Shown here: positions 25,848 through 34,483 of the stretch, piece after piece | Position numbering within the stretch: position 1 is the stretch's first letter | Layout of the letters: the number at the start of each line of letters is the position of its first letter | NCBI GenBank assembly: GCA_947259225.1 | Contig: CAMYLK010000003.1 | Location: 153,515 to 217,514 of the forward strand | Origin: an uncultured Desulfobulbaceae bacterium | Lineage (GTDB): Bacteria > Desulfobacterota > Desulfobulbia > Desulfobulbales > Desulfobulbaceae | Direction of reading: 5' to 3' | Length of the DNA: 64,000 nt | The notes under the pieces: generated by a model | Seen by the model: the letters and a program-made list of their open reading frames with translations, nothing else | Database searches by the model: none | Told to the model about the DNA's origin: nothing | Program-made: the position numbers and the translations under genes

Positions 25848-27425
25848 ATGATATCTCTGTTAGATTACGGTGCCGGTAACGTCAGATCAGTTATTAATGC
25901 ACTCGAAAAGCTTGGCGAGACTGTTCAGACAATAAATTCCGAACAGGATATACGTAATGCAGACCGGCTCATTTTCCCGGGTGTTGGCAGTTTCGGATCC
26001 ATGATGGAAATCCTGCGCGCCAAGAACTTTGTCGAACCCCTTACAGAGTATCTTCAATCCGGGAAGCCTTTTTTCGGCATCTGTCTGGGCCTGCAGGCTC
26101 TTTTTGACAGCAGTGAAGAAGCCCCCGATGTTGCTGGTCTTTCTGTTATCCCCGGATCTGTCAAGAGGTTCGACGTTGACCTGGCGGTTCCACATATCGG
26201 ATGGAACGGGGTAAAGGTCAGCCAGCCTTCCCTGCTTTTCAACGGGATGAGCGGTGACGAAAAATTTTATTTTGTCCACTCGTACCATGTTGCTCCAAGC
26301 TCAGACGAATTCATTCTGACTGCAACTGATTACGGGTATGAATTTGTCTCTGCAATCCAGAAAGGTAATATTATTGCCACCCAGTTCCACCCTGAAAAAA
26401 GCGGTAGGGCCGGACTCGCTCTGCTTGAAAATTTCCTCGCGAAAACGAAAGAAGAGATAATCCCGGCATCATGCCCGCAGAAAACCGAACTGGCCAAGCG
26501 GATAATCGCCTGTCTCGATGTGCGGACAAATGACCAGGGCGATCTTGTCGTCACCAAAGGTGACCAGTATGACGTCCGGGAAGAGGGAGATGTCCGTAAC
26601 CTCGGCAAACCGGTTCAATTAGCAGGCAGGTATTACGAAGAAGGTGCTGATGAGATTACCTTTCTCAACATTACCGGATTCCGGGATTTTCCCCTTAAAG
26701 ACATGCCAATGCTTGAAGTACTTGAAAATACATCTAAAAATGTCTTTGTCCCTTTGACCATCGGTGGAGGCATCCGCGATTATATAGATAAAGACGGCCG
26801 AAACTATTCCGCCCTTGAAGTCGCTTCCGAGTATTTTCGTTCCGGTGCAGACAAAATTTCCATAGGCAGCGATGCGGTCCTTATCGCCGAGGAAGTATTA
26901 CGGACCGGGAGAGCAACCGGATTGAGCTCAATAGAGCAGATAGCAAGGGTGTACGGGAACCAGGCTGTTGTAATTTCGGTCGACCCCCGCCGGATCTATG
27001 TACAAACGCCTGATGGAGTCAAGCACCATACCATCAGAACAACTGTTTCTGGACCGCAGGGAGAAGAATACTGCTGGTATCAATGCACGATCAAGGGAGG
27101 ACGGGAAGGCCGTGAACTGGACGCGGTTACCTTTGTCAAAATCTGTGAACAGCTTGGCGCAGGAGAGATACTGCTCAATTGCATTGATAAGGATGGCACC
27201 AACTCTGGCTTTGATCTTGAACTTGTTAATGCTGTTAAAAGTGCGGTTTCCATTCCTGTCATTGCATCAAGCGGGGCGGGCAATGCCTTTCACTTCCTGG
27301 AGGTTTTCACTGAAACCAAAACAGAAGCAGCCCTTGCCGCAGGCATTTTTCACCGCCAGGAGGTATCGATTGGGGAGGTGAAAGAACATATCAGAAATAA
27401 GGTCGAAATACGTCGTGTCGAATAA
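25848..27425 (+). CDS. Fused imidazole glycerol phosphate synthase HisH-HisF (HIS7-like)
   Basis: Two domains in one 525-residue chain. Residues 1-195 are the glutaminase HisH with catalytic C79 in GICLGLQAL and H181/E183 in QFHPEKSG. From about 215 the HisF cyclase follows with the catalytic Asp in IACLDVR (D224). The stretches TNDQGDLVVTKGDQYDVRE, CWYQCTIKGGREGRE and GAGEILLNCIDKDG are those of fungal/plant HIS7 rather than ordinary bacterial HisF. The enzyme makes IGP and AICAR from PRFAR and glutamine in histidine synthesis. No other his gene is nearby, and the next gene overlaps by 11 bases. A role in sugar-amidination like WbpY/Z is less likely. Confidence 0.93.
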   Translation: MISLLDYGAGNVRSVINALEKLGETVQTINSEQDIRNADRLIFPGVGSFGSMMEILRAKNFVEPLTEYLQSGKPFFGICLGLQALFDSSEEAPDVAGLSVIPGSVKRFDVDLAVPHIGWNGVKVSQPSLLFNGMSGDEKFYFVHSYHVAPSSDEFILTATDYGYEFVSAIQKGNIIATQFHPEKSGRAGLALLENFLAKTKEEIIPASCPQKTELAKRIIACLDVRTNDQGDLVVTKGDQYDVREEGDVRNLGKPVQLAGRYYEEGADEITFLNITGFRDFPLKDMPMLEVLENTSKNVFVPLTIGGGIRDYIDKDGRNYSALEVASEYFRSGADKISIGSDAVLIAEEVLRTGRATGLSSIEQIARVYGNQAVVISVDPRRIYVQTPDGVKHHTIRTTVSGPQGEEYCWYQCTIKGGREGRELDAVTFVKICEQLGAGEILLNCIDKDGTNSGFDLELVNAVKSAVSIPVIASSGAGNAFHFLEVFTETKTEAALAAGIFHRQEVSIGEVKEHIRNKVEIRRVE

Positions 27426-28575
27426 AAACATTGTCTTTTTCATCATAACAACCTGTTTTACTTTACTCATTACTCTCATAGTTGGAGAAATTTGCATCAG
27501 ACTGTTTGTCACCCCTCACGTTATTCCTGCACCTCCCCCACCCAGTAACTTCAATCCATACCGCTCAAACGATTATATTGTAAACATGCGGCCCTACTCA
27601 TATTTTCACATTCCAGAGTCTCGATATTCTCAGAAACTTGCACTCTACTCAAACGAGTACTCCATTAATTCAATGGGTTTTCGCGGAAATAACTTTACAA
27701 CCAAACCCTCAGGTAACAAACAAAGGTTAGCAGTTATCGGCGATTCAATTGTTGAAGGACATGGAGTACAACCTGAGCAGACATTTACATATCACCTTCA
27801 GAACAAACTTGCTGAATCAGACTGGGAAGTTATCAATCTGGGCGTACAGGGTGCGAGTCCCTTGTATTTTGCCGCAAATCTCGAACGATACCTGTACCTG
27901 AATCCTGATGCCGTATTACTTATGATTCATGAAAATGACCTGTACGAAGATGAGCTCCGGGAAAAATCCTATTTCAGTCTGCCTGTCCTGGAAAACCGTG
28001 AAACTCTCTACTCCGGAGGAACTTTACATTCATGGTACGAAAAATCGAGGTTATTCAGCTTCCTCAAAGCAACGCAACAGCAATTATCCAGAACACCTCT
28101 GGAGAAAATTATTGAGTCCAACTCTCAAATTCCTGGCAGGGCTGATGAAGATCAAAAATCTTCACAACAAAAATCAAGTTTCGTGGTACCTTCTTCTAAA
28201 ATTGACAAGCGATGGGAAATGAGTCAAAAGTACTTAACATATGTTATTGAGACATTGCAGAGCAGGGATATTGACCTGCTGGTGACTTCGTTATGTACAG
28301 TGACGCTTGCTTTTCATAAGGTTCAGGAGTATACAACACATTGCTCAAACGTTGAGATCGGAGTCAAACAATGGGCCGATCAGCACAGTGTACCCTATCT
28401 GTCGCTGATACCTTCCATGAAAAAGGCTCTGTGGGAACACAAAAATACTGATGTGCTGATTTTTAATGATTATCACCCGACACCTATGGCGCACAGAATG
28501 TTAGCAGATGAACTCTATCCCTTTGTTTTGAACCGATTGACAGGTGGAATTACCCCTGAACCGGTATCTGAATAA
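27415..28575 (+). CDS. Membrane-anchored SGNH/GDSL-family hydrolase
   Basis: A 386-residue protein with one N-terminal TM (about 5-27) and an outward SGNH domain. Block I is VIGDSIVEGHGV (Ser nucleophile), the Gly block is in NLGVQGAS, the Asn block in MIHENDLY, and the catalytic Asp/His pair in FNDYHPTPMAH. Such proteins act as O-acetyl esterases or transferases on surface glycans. The GTG start overlaps the hisHF stop region by 11 bases, and the carbamoyltransferase follows 18 bases later. A similar anchored SGNH protein is at 62520-63755. Confidence 0.87.
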   Translation: MSNKNIVFFIITTCFTLLITLIVGEICIRLFVTPHVIPAPPPPSNFNPYRSNDYIVNMRPYSYFHIPESRYSQKLALYSNEYSINSMGFRGNNFTTKPSGNKQRLAVIGDSIVEGHGVQPEQTFTYHLQNKLAESDWEVINLGVQGASPLYFAANLERYLYLNPDAVLLMIHENDLYEDELREKSYFSLPVLENRETLYSGGTLHSWYEKSRLFSFLKATQQQLSRTPLEKIIESNSQIPGRADEDQKSSQQKSSFVVPSSKIDKRWEMSQKYLTYVIETLQSRDIDLLVTSLCTVTLAFHKVQEYTTHCSNVEIGVKQWADQHSVPYLSLIPSMKKALWEHKNTDVLIFNDYHPTPMAHRMLADELYPFVLNRLTGGITPEPVSE

Positions 28576-28593
28576 AACCCAACCGTCTCTTCC

Positions 28594-30438
28594 ATGTCCA
28601 AAAATATCTTAGGAATTTCAGCATATTACCACGACAGTGCGGCAGCACTTATCCAAAACGGCGTCATTACTGCCGCCTGCCAGGAGGAACGATTCACCCG
28701 CAAGAAGCATGATGCCGCTTTTCCGGTTCATGCCATATCCTCCTGCCTGGAGCAGGCTGAAATCCGGTTACAGGATGTCGACCACATTGTTTTCTACGAC
28801 AAACCTTTGGTCAAATTTGAGCGACTGCTTGAGACCTATCTCACCTATGCACCTAAGGGACTGCGTTCCTTTATTGCGGCCATGCCTATCTGGCTCAAAG
28901 ACAAACTTTTTCTGAAAACAACCCTGCGCAAAGAACTGGCAGCTCTAGGCGGCATCAAAACCAAAGAACTGCCGCCCCTTCTGTTCACCACCCATCACGA
29001 ATCCCATGCTGCCTCTGCTTTTTTCCCCAGCCCTTTTGTCGAAGCAGCCATCCTTTGCCTTGACGGGGTTGGTGAATGGGCTACCACTTCGATATGGCAC
29101 GGTAAGGAAAACAGCCTGAAGCCTTTGTGGGAGATAAACTTTCCCCACAGTCTCGGTCTGCTGTATTCAGCCTTCACCTATTACACAGGTTTCAAGGTGA
29201 ATTCCGGTGAATATAAACTTATGGGCCTGGCTCCGTACGGCGAACCCAAATATGTTGATACCATTCTGGACAATCTGCTTGATCTCAAGGAAGACGGGAC
29301 GTACCGCCTGGATATGAGCTACTTCAATTATGCCACCGGCCTGACCATGACCGGCAAGAAATTCCATGAACTGTTCGGAGGACCACCTCGCAAACCGGAA
29401 TCAGAAGTGTCACAGAAAGAAATGGATATTGCCCGTTCCATTCAGGCAGTTACAGAAAAAATCGTCCTGCGTCTGGCTAAAACAATCAAGCAGGAACAAC
29501 AGGTTGATAATCTCTGCCTGGCCGGCGGCGTTGCCCTGAACTGTGTTGCCAACGGACGCATTTTACGTGAATGTGGTTTTGACAACATATGGATCCAGCC
29601 GGCTGCCGGTGATGCCGGCGGTGCCTTGGGGGCGGCCCTGACCATCTGGCACAATTATCTTGATCAACCGCGCATTCCGGATGGCACCACAGACAGTATG
29701 CAGGGGGCCTACCTGGGTCCTAGTTTCTCCAATGAGGAGATAAAAAGCTATCTTGAGAATGTCGGGGCAGTCTTTACACAAATGGATGATTCGCAACTCC
29801 TGCCCAAACTGGCAGAACTGCTTGATCAGGGCAATGTAGTGGGCTGGTTCAACGGCCGCATGGAATTCGGACCACGAGCTCTGGGCGGTAGATCAATCAT
29901 CGGTGACCCGCGCAATACGGAAATGCAGACCCAGATGAACCTGAAGATTAAGTACAGGGAATCCTTCCGGCCCTTTGCTCCTGCAGTGAAGGCGGAAAAG
30001 GTATCTGACTGGTTCGAAATTGAGGGCGAGAGTCCCTACATGCTACTGGTAGCTCCTGTTCAACCTGACAAGCGTATCGACAATGAAATGGACACTAACC
30101 TGTTCGGCCTGGACAAACTCAAATGTTCCCGTTCAGAGATACCGGCAGTTACCCATGTTGACTATTCGGCCAGGGTCCAGACCATCCACCGGGAAACCAA
30201 CCCCCGGCTCCACGACCTGGCCAGCGAATTTGAAAAAATCACCAGGTGCCCGGTATTGATAAATACCTCGTTCAATGTACGGGGTGAACCCATTGTCTGT
30301 ACCCCCGAGGATGCGTACCGCTGTTTCATGCGAACTGAGATGGATTACCTTGTCCTGGAGAATGTTCTTCTTGCCAAGACCGATCAGCCGAAGATTGAAC
30401 GCGATGATTCATGGCAGAAGGAATTTGAACTTGACTGA
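28594..30438 (+). CDS. NodU/CmcH-family carbamoyltransferase
   Basis: Moves a carbamoyl group from carbamoyl phosphate to a hydroxyl of a sugar or natural product. The 614-residue protein has the two domains of the family. The N-terminal YrdC/Kae1-like half has HDSAAALI, HHESHAASAFF (metal-site His) and GGVALNCVANG. The C-terminal half has FNGRMEFGPRALGGRSIIGDPRN, SFRPFAPAV and NTSFNVRGEPIV. No signal is present, so it is cytoplasmic. It sits with an SGNH hydrolase, SxtJ and a DUF5989-like gene, a set seen together in many bacteria. The acceptor is likely a cell-surface glycan, which is inference. Confidence 0.95.
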   Translation: MSKNILGISAYYHDSAAALIQNGVITAACQEERFTRKKHDAAFPVHAISSCLEQAEIRLQDVDHIVFYDKPLVKFERLLETYLTYAPKGLRSFIAAMPIWLKDKLFLKTTLRKELAALGGIKTKELPPLLFTTHHESHAASAFFPSPFVEAAILCLDGVGEWATTSIWHGKENSLKPLWEINFPHSLGLLYSAFTYYTGFKVNSGEYKLMGLAPYGEPKYVDTILDNLLDLKEDGTYRLDMSYFNYATGLTMTGKKFHELFGGPPRKPESEVSQKEMDIARSIQAVTEKIVLRLAKTIKQEQQVDNLCLAGGVALNCVANGRILRECGFDNIWIQPAAGDAGGALGAALTIWHNYLDQPRIPDGTTDSMQGAYLGPSFSNEEIKSYLENVGAVFTQMDDSQLLPKLAELLDQGNVVGWFNGRMEFGPRALGGRSIIGDPRNTEMQTQMNLKIKYRESFRPFAPAVKAEKVSDWFEIEGESPYMLLVAPVQPDKRIDNEMDTNLFGLDKLKCSRSEIPAVTHVDYSARVQTIHRETNPRLHDLASEFEKITRCPVLINTSFNVRGEPIVCTPEDAYRCFMRTEMDYLVLENVLLAKTDQPKIERDDSWQKEFELD

Positions 30439-30627
30439 TGGCTAAGCAAAAACTCCCCAACTTCTGCGTCGGAGTCTACGCTACCTGCGTACTTCCTTCG
30501 TCACTGCGGCGTACCGTATGTACGCCTCATTCCTCAGGATTCGGAGTCTCGCAAACTCGCTTACCTGAGCGCCTTGCATTTGGCGCTTTTCGAAGTTTTA
30601 CTTCGTTCACTTATCTGCTTAGCCATC
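30437..30627. repeat. 191-bp MITE-like element with inverted ends and internal hairpins
   Basis: The ends are exact inverted copies: GATGGCTAAGCA (30437-30448) and TGCTTAGCCATC (30616-30627). Inside are three hairpins: GGCGTAC/GTACGCC (30508-30526), AGCGCC/GGCGCT (30568-30587) and CGAAGT/ACTTCG (30591-30605). The left end begins within the carbamoyltransferase stop codon. No transposase is encoded; the open frame through it is a shadow. It looks like a miniature inverted-repeat or REP-like element that settled between two genes of an operon. No target-site duplication was recognised. Confidence 0.65.
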
Positions 30628-30660
30628 TCTCTTTATACGTTTTGAGAGGTTGATAGAGTT

Positions 30661-31068
30661 TTGCAGAGTATTAACAAACAACCGGACAAAAAAGAGCTGC
30701 GGAATTTCGGTTTCATTACCGGCGGGCTGACCCCGGCGTTTTTCGGGCTGCTGCTTCCCTGGCTCTTTGGGCACAATTTTCCCAGGTGGCCCTGGATCGT
30801 TGCTGTGGTCCTGGTCGCCTGGGCACTTGTCCTGCCCATGAGCCTCAAACCTGTCTACCGGGTCTGGATGACCATCGGACTTTGCCTCGGCTGGATCAAT
30901 ACCCGGATTATTTTGTCAATTATGTTTTATCTCATCATCCTGCCGGTAGGGGCTGTCATGCGATTGGCCGGGAAAGATCCGATGGCCCGATCAATAAACA
31001 GGGAACAGAAAAGTTACCGCGTAAAAAGCATTGTTCCCGACAAAAAACACGTGGAGAAACCGTACTGA
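30661..31068 (+). CDS. SxtJ-family membrane protein
   Basis: A 135-residue membrane protein with about three hydrophobic segments (near residues 20-37, 43-60 and 70-98). Its pattern (FGFITGGLTPAFFG, PWIVAVVLVAWALVLP, LKPVYRVWMTIGLCLGWINTRIILSIMFYL) is that of the SxtJ family, named from the saxitoxin cluster and often found with carbamoyltransferases. The biochemical role is unknown. The start is TTG; in-frame ATG candidates come too late. The next gene starts on its stop (TGATG), so they are translationally coupled. Separated from the carbamoyltransferase gene by the 191-bp repeat. Confidence 0.82.
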   Translation: MQSINKQPDKKELRNFGFITGGLTPAFFGLLLPWLFGHNFPRWPWIVAVVLVAWALVLPMSLKPVYRVWMTIGLCLGWINTRIILSIMFYLIILPVGAVMRLAGKDPMARSINREQKSYRVKSIVPDKKHVEKPY

Positions 31069-31220
31069 TGTTTGAATTCCTCAAAGACCTCTGGGGCTTC
31101 ATGAAAGTCCGCAAGAAATTCTGGCTGGCACCAATCATTCTGATCATGATGTTACTGGGTGTCCTTATTGTACTGACCCAGGGTACGGCTGTAGCACCGT
31201 TTATTTATACGTTGTTCTAA
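31068..31220 (+). CDS. Small single-TM protein, DUF5989-like
   Basis: A 50-residue protein, too short for usual gene cut-offs. It begins MFEFLKDLWGFMKVRKKFWLAPI and carries one TM (about 20-40), ending APFIYTLF. The WGFMKVRKKFWLAP pattern is that of the tiny membrane proteins (DUF5989) that follow SxtJ and carbamoyltransferase genes. Its ATG overlaps the SxtJ stop by one base, strong evidence for translation. It is probably a small partner of SxtJ in the membrane. Function unknown. Confidence 0.82.
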   Translation: MFEFLKDLWGFMKVRKKFWLAPIILIMMLLGVLIVLTQGTAVAPFIYTLF

Positions 31221-31299
31221 ACAAATAGTAGCTCTATCACGCCTTCCTCATCATGCTAAATACCTGTTGATTACCCCTGAACACCAGTTATTTTTTTAG

Positions 31300-31338
31300 A
31301 CAAAAAAAGCCTGATGCCGGTTAACCGGCATCAGGCTT
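31300..31338 (-). terminator. Strong terminator after cytochrome gene, bidirectional in form
   Basis: A perfect 14-bp stem (AAGCCTGATGCCGG / CCGGCATCAGGCTT) with TTAA loop. On the minus strand it is followed by a T-run, fitting the end of the cytochrome gene that stops at 31377. It may also stop the rightward SxtJ transcript from the other side. Confidence 0.92.
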
Positions 31339-31376
31339 GATTATTCAGTAAGCAGTGTATACTTACGGTTTATGAT

Positions 31377-32852
31377 TTACTCCGGCTCATCGTGGCATAA
31401 GTCACAATCCTGGGGGATAACCTTGCCGATATTAGTTGTATGCTCGTCGTTATGGCACCGAAAACATCCAAACCCGTCATCAGCATCCTGGTGACCGAGA
31501 TGCTGTCGGTATGTACCCCAGGTAATTTTCATGCCGGGCCATACATTGTTCATCCAGGTTTCAAGCAGGAACTGTCCGGCCTTGACAAGAAGCTCTCCGT
31601 TTTCATCAACATATGCCTTGCCGTGTCGCCCGGCCTGCAGCTCTATAAGGGTCTTGATCATAAGCTCTTCTGCCTCTTCGCGTGAGGTATATTCTTTTTC
31701 AAGCACAGTAATACTGTCCTCGCGAATACCCTCCAGGCCCGGATCTATCCGACGACTCAACAATCCGAAATCCACCCGTTCCATCATCCTGTCATTGACA
31801 TGTGTCGGACGGTTATGGCAGTCAATACAATCCATTGTGCGCCACTCATGCTCTTCACCTGCAGTTTCGGTCTCATCACCATGACCAATATCATACTCTT
31901 CGGTGACCCCGTCAGCATGGGTAACCTTGATCTTACCTATCTTTGTTCTCCTGTCATCGAGGGGCTGGTATTCAACCTTGACATCACTGCTTACATGCCA
32001 GTGAATACCTTCAAATTTTTCAGTTACCGGGTTCTGCCCACCTATGTGAAGGGATATTTCCTGAACCTCAGGATTCTCCTGGTCCTTATTTGAAAAGGAG
32101 TAAAATTTCTTCACCTTTTCACCGTGAAACTTTTCTGGCCAGTGACACTCTTCACAGGTATCACGGGCCGGACGAAGATGATGAACCGGGGCGGGAATAG
32201 GACGGCTGAAGTTGTCCGTGAAAACTGCTACAACCTGGCGCAGGCCGGAAATCTTTGCCTTCACAAACCAGGAAGCACCCGGACCGATATGACATTCAAC
32301 ACATTTTACCTTTGAATGAGGAGATCGCATGTACGCGGTATATTCAGGTGCCATTACCTTATGGCATAGTTTACCGCAAAAATACGGAGAATCGGTAAAA
32401 TGATATGCCTCATAGCCAATAATGGTGAGGATGGCCACATTAAGGACAGTCAGGGCGGTAAAACCGACCATATATTTTTTATGTCGTGGGTTACTCAGGT
32501 CAATACAGAGTGATTTGTCATCCAGGTGAGCGCCAAGCGAATCCTTTAACCATTGTTTTCTGTTGACATAACAGGCAAGCGGGATAATCAGCAGGCCGAC
32601 AACCATGAATCCCGGCAGGATCATATAACACAGTGCGGCAAAGTAAGGATTTTCAACCAGACCCAGCATATCCAGGGCCAATCCGATCAGCATCAGGACA
32701 ATACTGATAGTCGTCGTTGCTACACCAATGAGCCCCAGGGGTGTACGCCACATTGCGTACAGGCAGTTCTCCCACAGTCCATCAGGCGGTATCTGGGGAG
32801 GCGGTACTAACCCTTCTCCACTCTGGTTGGTTTCTTCGTTTTGATTAGCCAT
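31377..32852 (-). CDS. NapC/NirT-type membrane-anchored multihaem cytochrome c (second copy)
   Basis: A 491-residue paralogue of the cytochrome at 20563-22029. Three hydrophobic segments precede six haem motifs: CGKLCH (CX3CH, in FCGKLCHKVMAPE), CVECH, CEECH, CIDCH, CFRCH and CDLCH. It probably draws electrons from menaquinol to a periplasmic acceptor. It overlaps the upstream pseudo-kinase-like gene by 8 bases. It lies downstream of three tiny TM proteins and a sigma-54 promoter, so expression may be signal-dependent, unlike the first copy. A terminator follows. No reductase subunit is adjacent. Confidence 0.9.
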   Translation of the reverse strand: MANQNEETNQSGEGLVPPPQIPPDGLWENCLYAMWRTPLGLIGVATTTISIVLMLIGLALDMLGLVENPYFAALCYMILPGFMVVGLLIIPLACYVNRKQWLKDSLGAHLDDKSLCIDLSNPRHKKYMVGFTALTVLNVAILTIIGYEAYHFTDSPYFCGKLCHKVMAPEYTAYMRSPHSKVKCVECHIGPGASWFVKAKISGLRQVVAVFTDNFSRPIPAPVHHLRPARDTCEECHWPEKFHGEKVKKFYSFSNKDQENPEVQEISLHIGGQNPVTEKFEGIHWHVSSDVKVEYQPLDDRRTKIGKIKVTHADGVTEEYDIGHGDETETAGEEHEWRTMDCIDCHNRPTHVNDRMMERVDFGLLSRRIDPGLEGIREDSITVLEKEYTSREEAEELMIKTLIELQAGRHGKAYVDENGELLVKAGQFLLETWMNNVWPGMKITWGTYRQHLGHQDADDGFGCFRCHNDEHTTNIGKVIPQDCDLCHDEPE

Positions 32853-33768
32853 CTCCCTTATTTCCTCCTATCTTATTGTGTAATATCAAACTCATTCGCT
32901 CGCCGGTTTCAAGAACTTTCCTCAGGAGCTCCAAGCTTTCCTGATCATCAACTTCAACACTCTGGTCAATCAACAACTGCGTATAATTAATTATCCCTGT
33001 CAGGTAATTGCTCAGGTTATTCAACTCCTTCGGGGAAAGATTAAAAACCCCCTTACCCTGCCCCCCGTGCGTGGCGACGTAAGCACCCTCGGCAATCATC
33101 AGGTTAACCTGACGGGTCAAATCCGCAATCTCCTTGCAGGACTTCGGATCAACAGCCAAAGGTTCCTGCGGGTTAGGCTCCTCCAGATAGCGGGCAATTG
33201 AAATGAGCGGTATCAATGCTTTCTGGTATAAAAAAAGTACCAGCAGTGATACACTTGCTATCATAAAAGTCAGGGCACCGATGGCCAGTCCCTGGAACCG
33301 CACCAGCCTTGTCTTCATCTGGCTGCTTAACACCCGGTCAAACTGCATCAGGTTATCTGAAAGTGTCCGCAGCTGAACATGAAGCTGCAAGGCCGTTTCC
33401 CGATCCTGCGGGTCCTCCGCCACTTTTCTGGCAAGCAATGCTATACCAGCCAGATCTACCTGATTAATGAGCGCCAGCTTATACTCTCCCGGCACAAGAG
33501 AATTTTCAAGGAGCCTTGAAAGATCACTGTTCAGGGCATCTACTTTTCCTGCTGCGGCTTCAGCATCAGTAGCAGACCCTGTTATCATAGTTCTGGTCAG
33601 GTGTTCACGCAGTGTGTCAAACCTGAATAATATTTTTTCGCCCTGGTAGATAATTGTGTCATATTCCCGAGTGAATCTATACTGCAGAAGACCCAGAATA
33701 ACGACCAGTGCGAGAAGTGCGGCAACCGCACAGAACACACCGAACAAAATCTTCCGCAGCGAGACCAT
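32845..33768 (-). CDS. Two-TM sensor-like protein with degenerate kinase dimerisation domain
   Basis: A 307-residue protein with TM helices near 8-28 and 165-187 enclosing a helical periplasmic domain. After a HAMP-like linker, the C-terminal part reads ELNNLSNYLTGIINYTQLL, which is the DHp helix pattern of histidine kinases (usually HDLNNxLTGI..Y..LL) with the phospho-His absent. No ATPase domain follows. It thus looks like a kinase remnant or a dedicated dimerising partner, perhaps binding the NtrC-type regulator or another kinase. Its end overlaps the start of the cytochrome gene by 8 bases, so it is co-expressed with it. Confidence 0.75.
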   Translation of the reverse strand: MVSLRKILFGVFCAVAALLALVVILGLLQYRFTREYDTIIYQGEKILFRFDTLREHLTRTMITGSATDAEAAAGKVDALNSDLSRLLENSLVPGEYKLALINQVDLAGIALLARKVAEDPQDRETALQLHVQLRTLSDNLMQFDRVLSSQMKTRLVRFQGLAIGALTFMIASVSLLVLFLYQKALIPLISIARYLEEPNPQEPLAVDPKSCKEIADLTRQVNLMIAEGAYVATHGGQGKGVFNLSPKELNNLSNYLTGIINYTQLLIDQSVEVDDQESLELLRKVLETGERMSLILHNKIGGNKGDG

Positions 33769-33792
33769 TCTTTATCCACCATCATATATATA

Positions 33793-33825
33793 CAACAAAA
33801 GCCGGAGAGAAAGTATCTCCCCGGC
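33793..33825 (-). terminator. Terminator/attenuator after the small-protein trio
   Basis: On the minus strand a stem GCCGG.GAGA / TCTC.CCGGC (one mismatch) is followed by TTTTGTTG. It lies about 130 bases after the third small-protein gene and 25 bases before the pseudo-kinase gene. It could let the small proteins be made in excess over the downstream genes. Confidence 0.75.
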
Positions 33826-33953
33826 TTGCCCGTTCTGACCAGGAGTCAAACGGACTGTTTTATTTGCAATTTTGAAGTGTCTTACTGCCTACATAACTAC
33901 TACAGTGTATCTCATCAAATAATTATACTAAATCAACTACGCGTGTTTTTCAA

Positions 33954-34169
33954 CTATAATCCTGTCACCGCTTTATAACCACTAGCTATGAGGGAAAGCG
34001 GCCCGCCACTCGCTGCCAGCCCGCCAACGAAACATGCCAGCCCCCAGATCCCGATAAGTGCTGATGCGATGCCCACTGTATAGATACCAGCCCTGGAAAC
34101 TTCTTCTGTGGCTGTAGCCTTATCGACTGCCTTTGTCCTGACCCTGGTATTAACTGCTGTTCTTTTCAT
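33954..34169 (-). CDS. Small single-TM protein, tandem paralogue 3
   Basis: A 71-residue protein, nearly the same as the next one upstream (34211-34426). It has a basic N-terminus (MKRTAV.TRVRT), one TM (about 28-52) containing GIASALIGIWGLACFVGG, an ASGG turn, and a short amphipathic tail. A GAGGG ribosome site precedes the ATG. Family not recognised. Three such genes in a row beside a six-haem cytochrome suggest small structural subunits of a membrane complex, or a proteolipid-like role. Function unknown. Confidence 0.75.
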   Translation of the reverse strand: MKRTAVNTRVRTKAVDKATATEEVSRAGIYTVGIASALIGIWGLACFVGGLAASGGPLSLIASGYKAVTGL

Positions 34170-34210
34170 TTTCGTCCCTCAGTAGTAAATGTAATAATTG
34201 TACTTTAGAG

Positions 34211-34426
34211 TTACATTCCTGTTACGGCTTTGAACCAGTTGCCAACCATTGAAAGAGGCCCGCCACTTGCTACGAGACCACCTACAAAACATGCCAGGCC
34301 CCAGATCCCGATAAGTGCTGACGCGATTCCCACTGTATATATACCGGCCTTGGAAACTTCTGCCGTGGCTGTTGTTTTTTCTCCTGCCTGAGTCCTGACC
34401 CGGGTATCAACTGCTGTTCTTTTCAT
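34211..34426 (-). CDS. Small single-TM protein, tandem paralogue 2
   Basis: 71 residues: basic head (1-26), TM (about 28-52) with a single Cys (C46), ASGG at 53-56 and amphipathic tail NWFKAVTGM. A strong GGAGG site precedes the ATG. It shares almost all of its TM segment with paralogue 3, so the pair is a recent duplication, while paralogue 1 is more diverged. It lies in the middle of the sigma-54-driven run. Function unknown. Confidence 0.75.
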   Translation of the reverse strand: MKRTAVDTRVRTQAGEKTTATAEVSKAGIYTVGIASALIGIWGLACFVGGLVASGGPLSMVGNWFKAVTGM

Positions 34427-34483
34427 TTTCTTTCCTCCAGATAATTCTATTATTTATTAAAAACCCATAATTAGAGAGAAGTC

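Noticed and set aside
25848..27425. HisH/HisF as sugar-amidination proteins (WbpY/Z type)
   Set aside because: The HisF part keeps the full HIS7 pattern and catalytic residues, so a histidine pathway role is more likely.
30438..30653. 71-codon frame inside the inverted-end element
   Set aside because: It starts in the element, has no ribosome site and its product is low-complexity; it is a by-product of the repeat.
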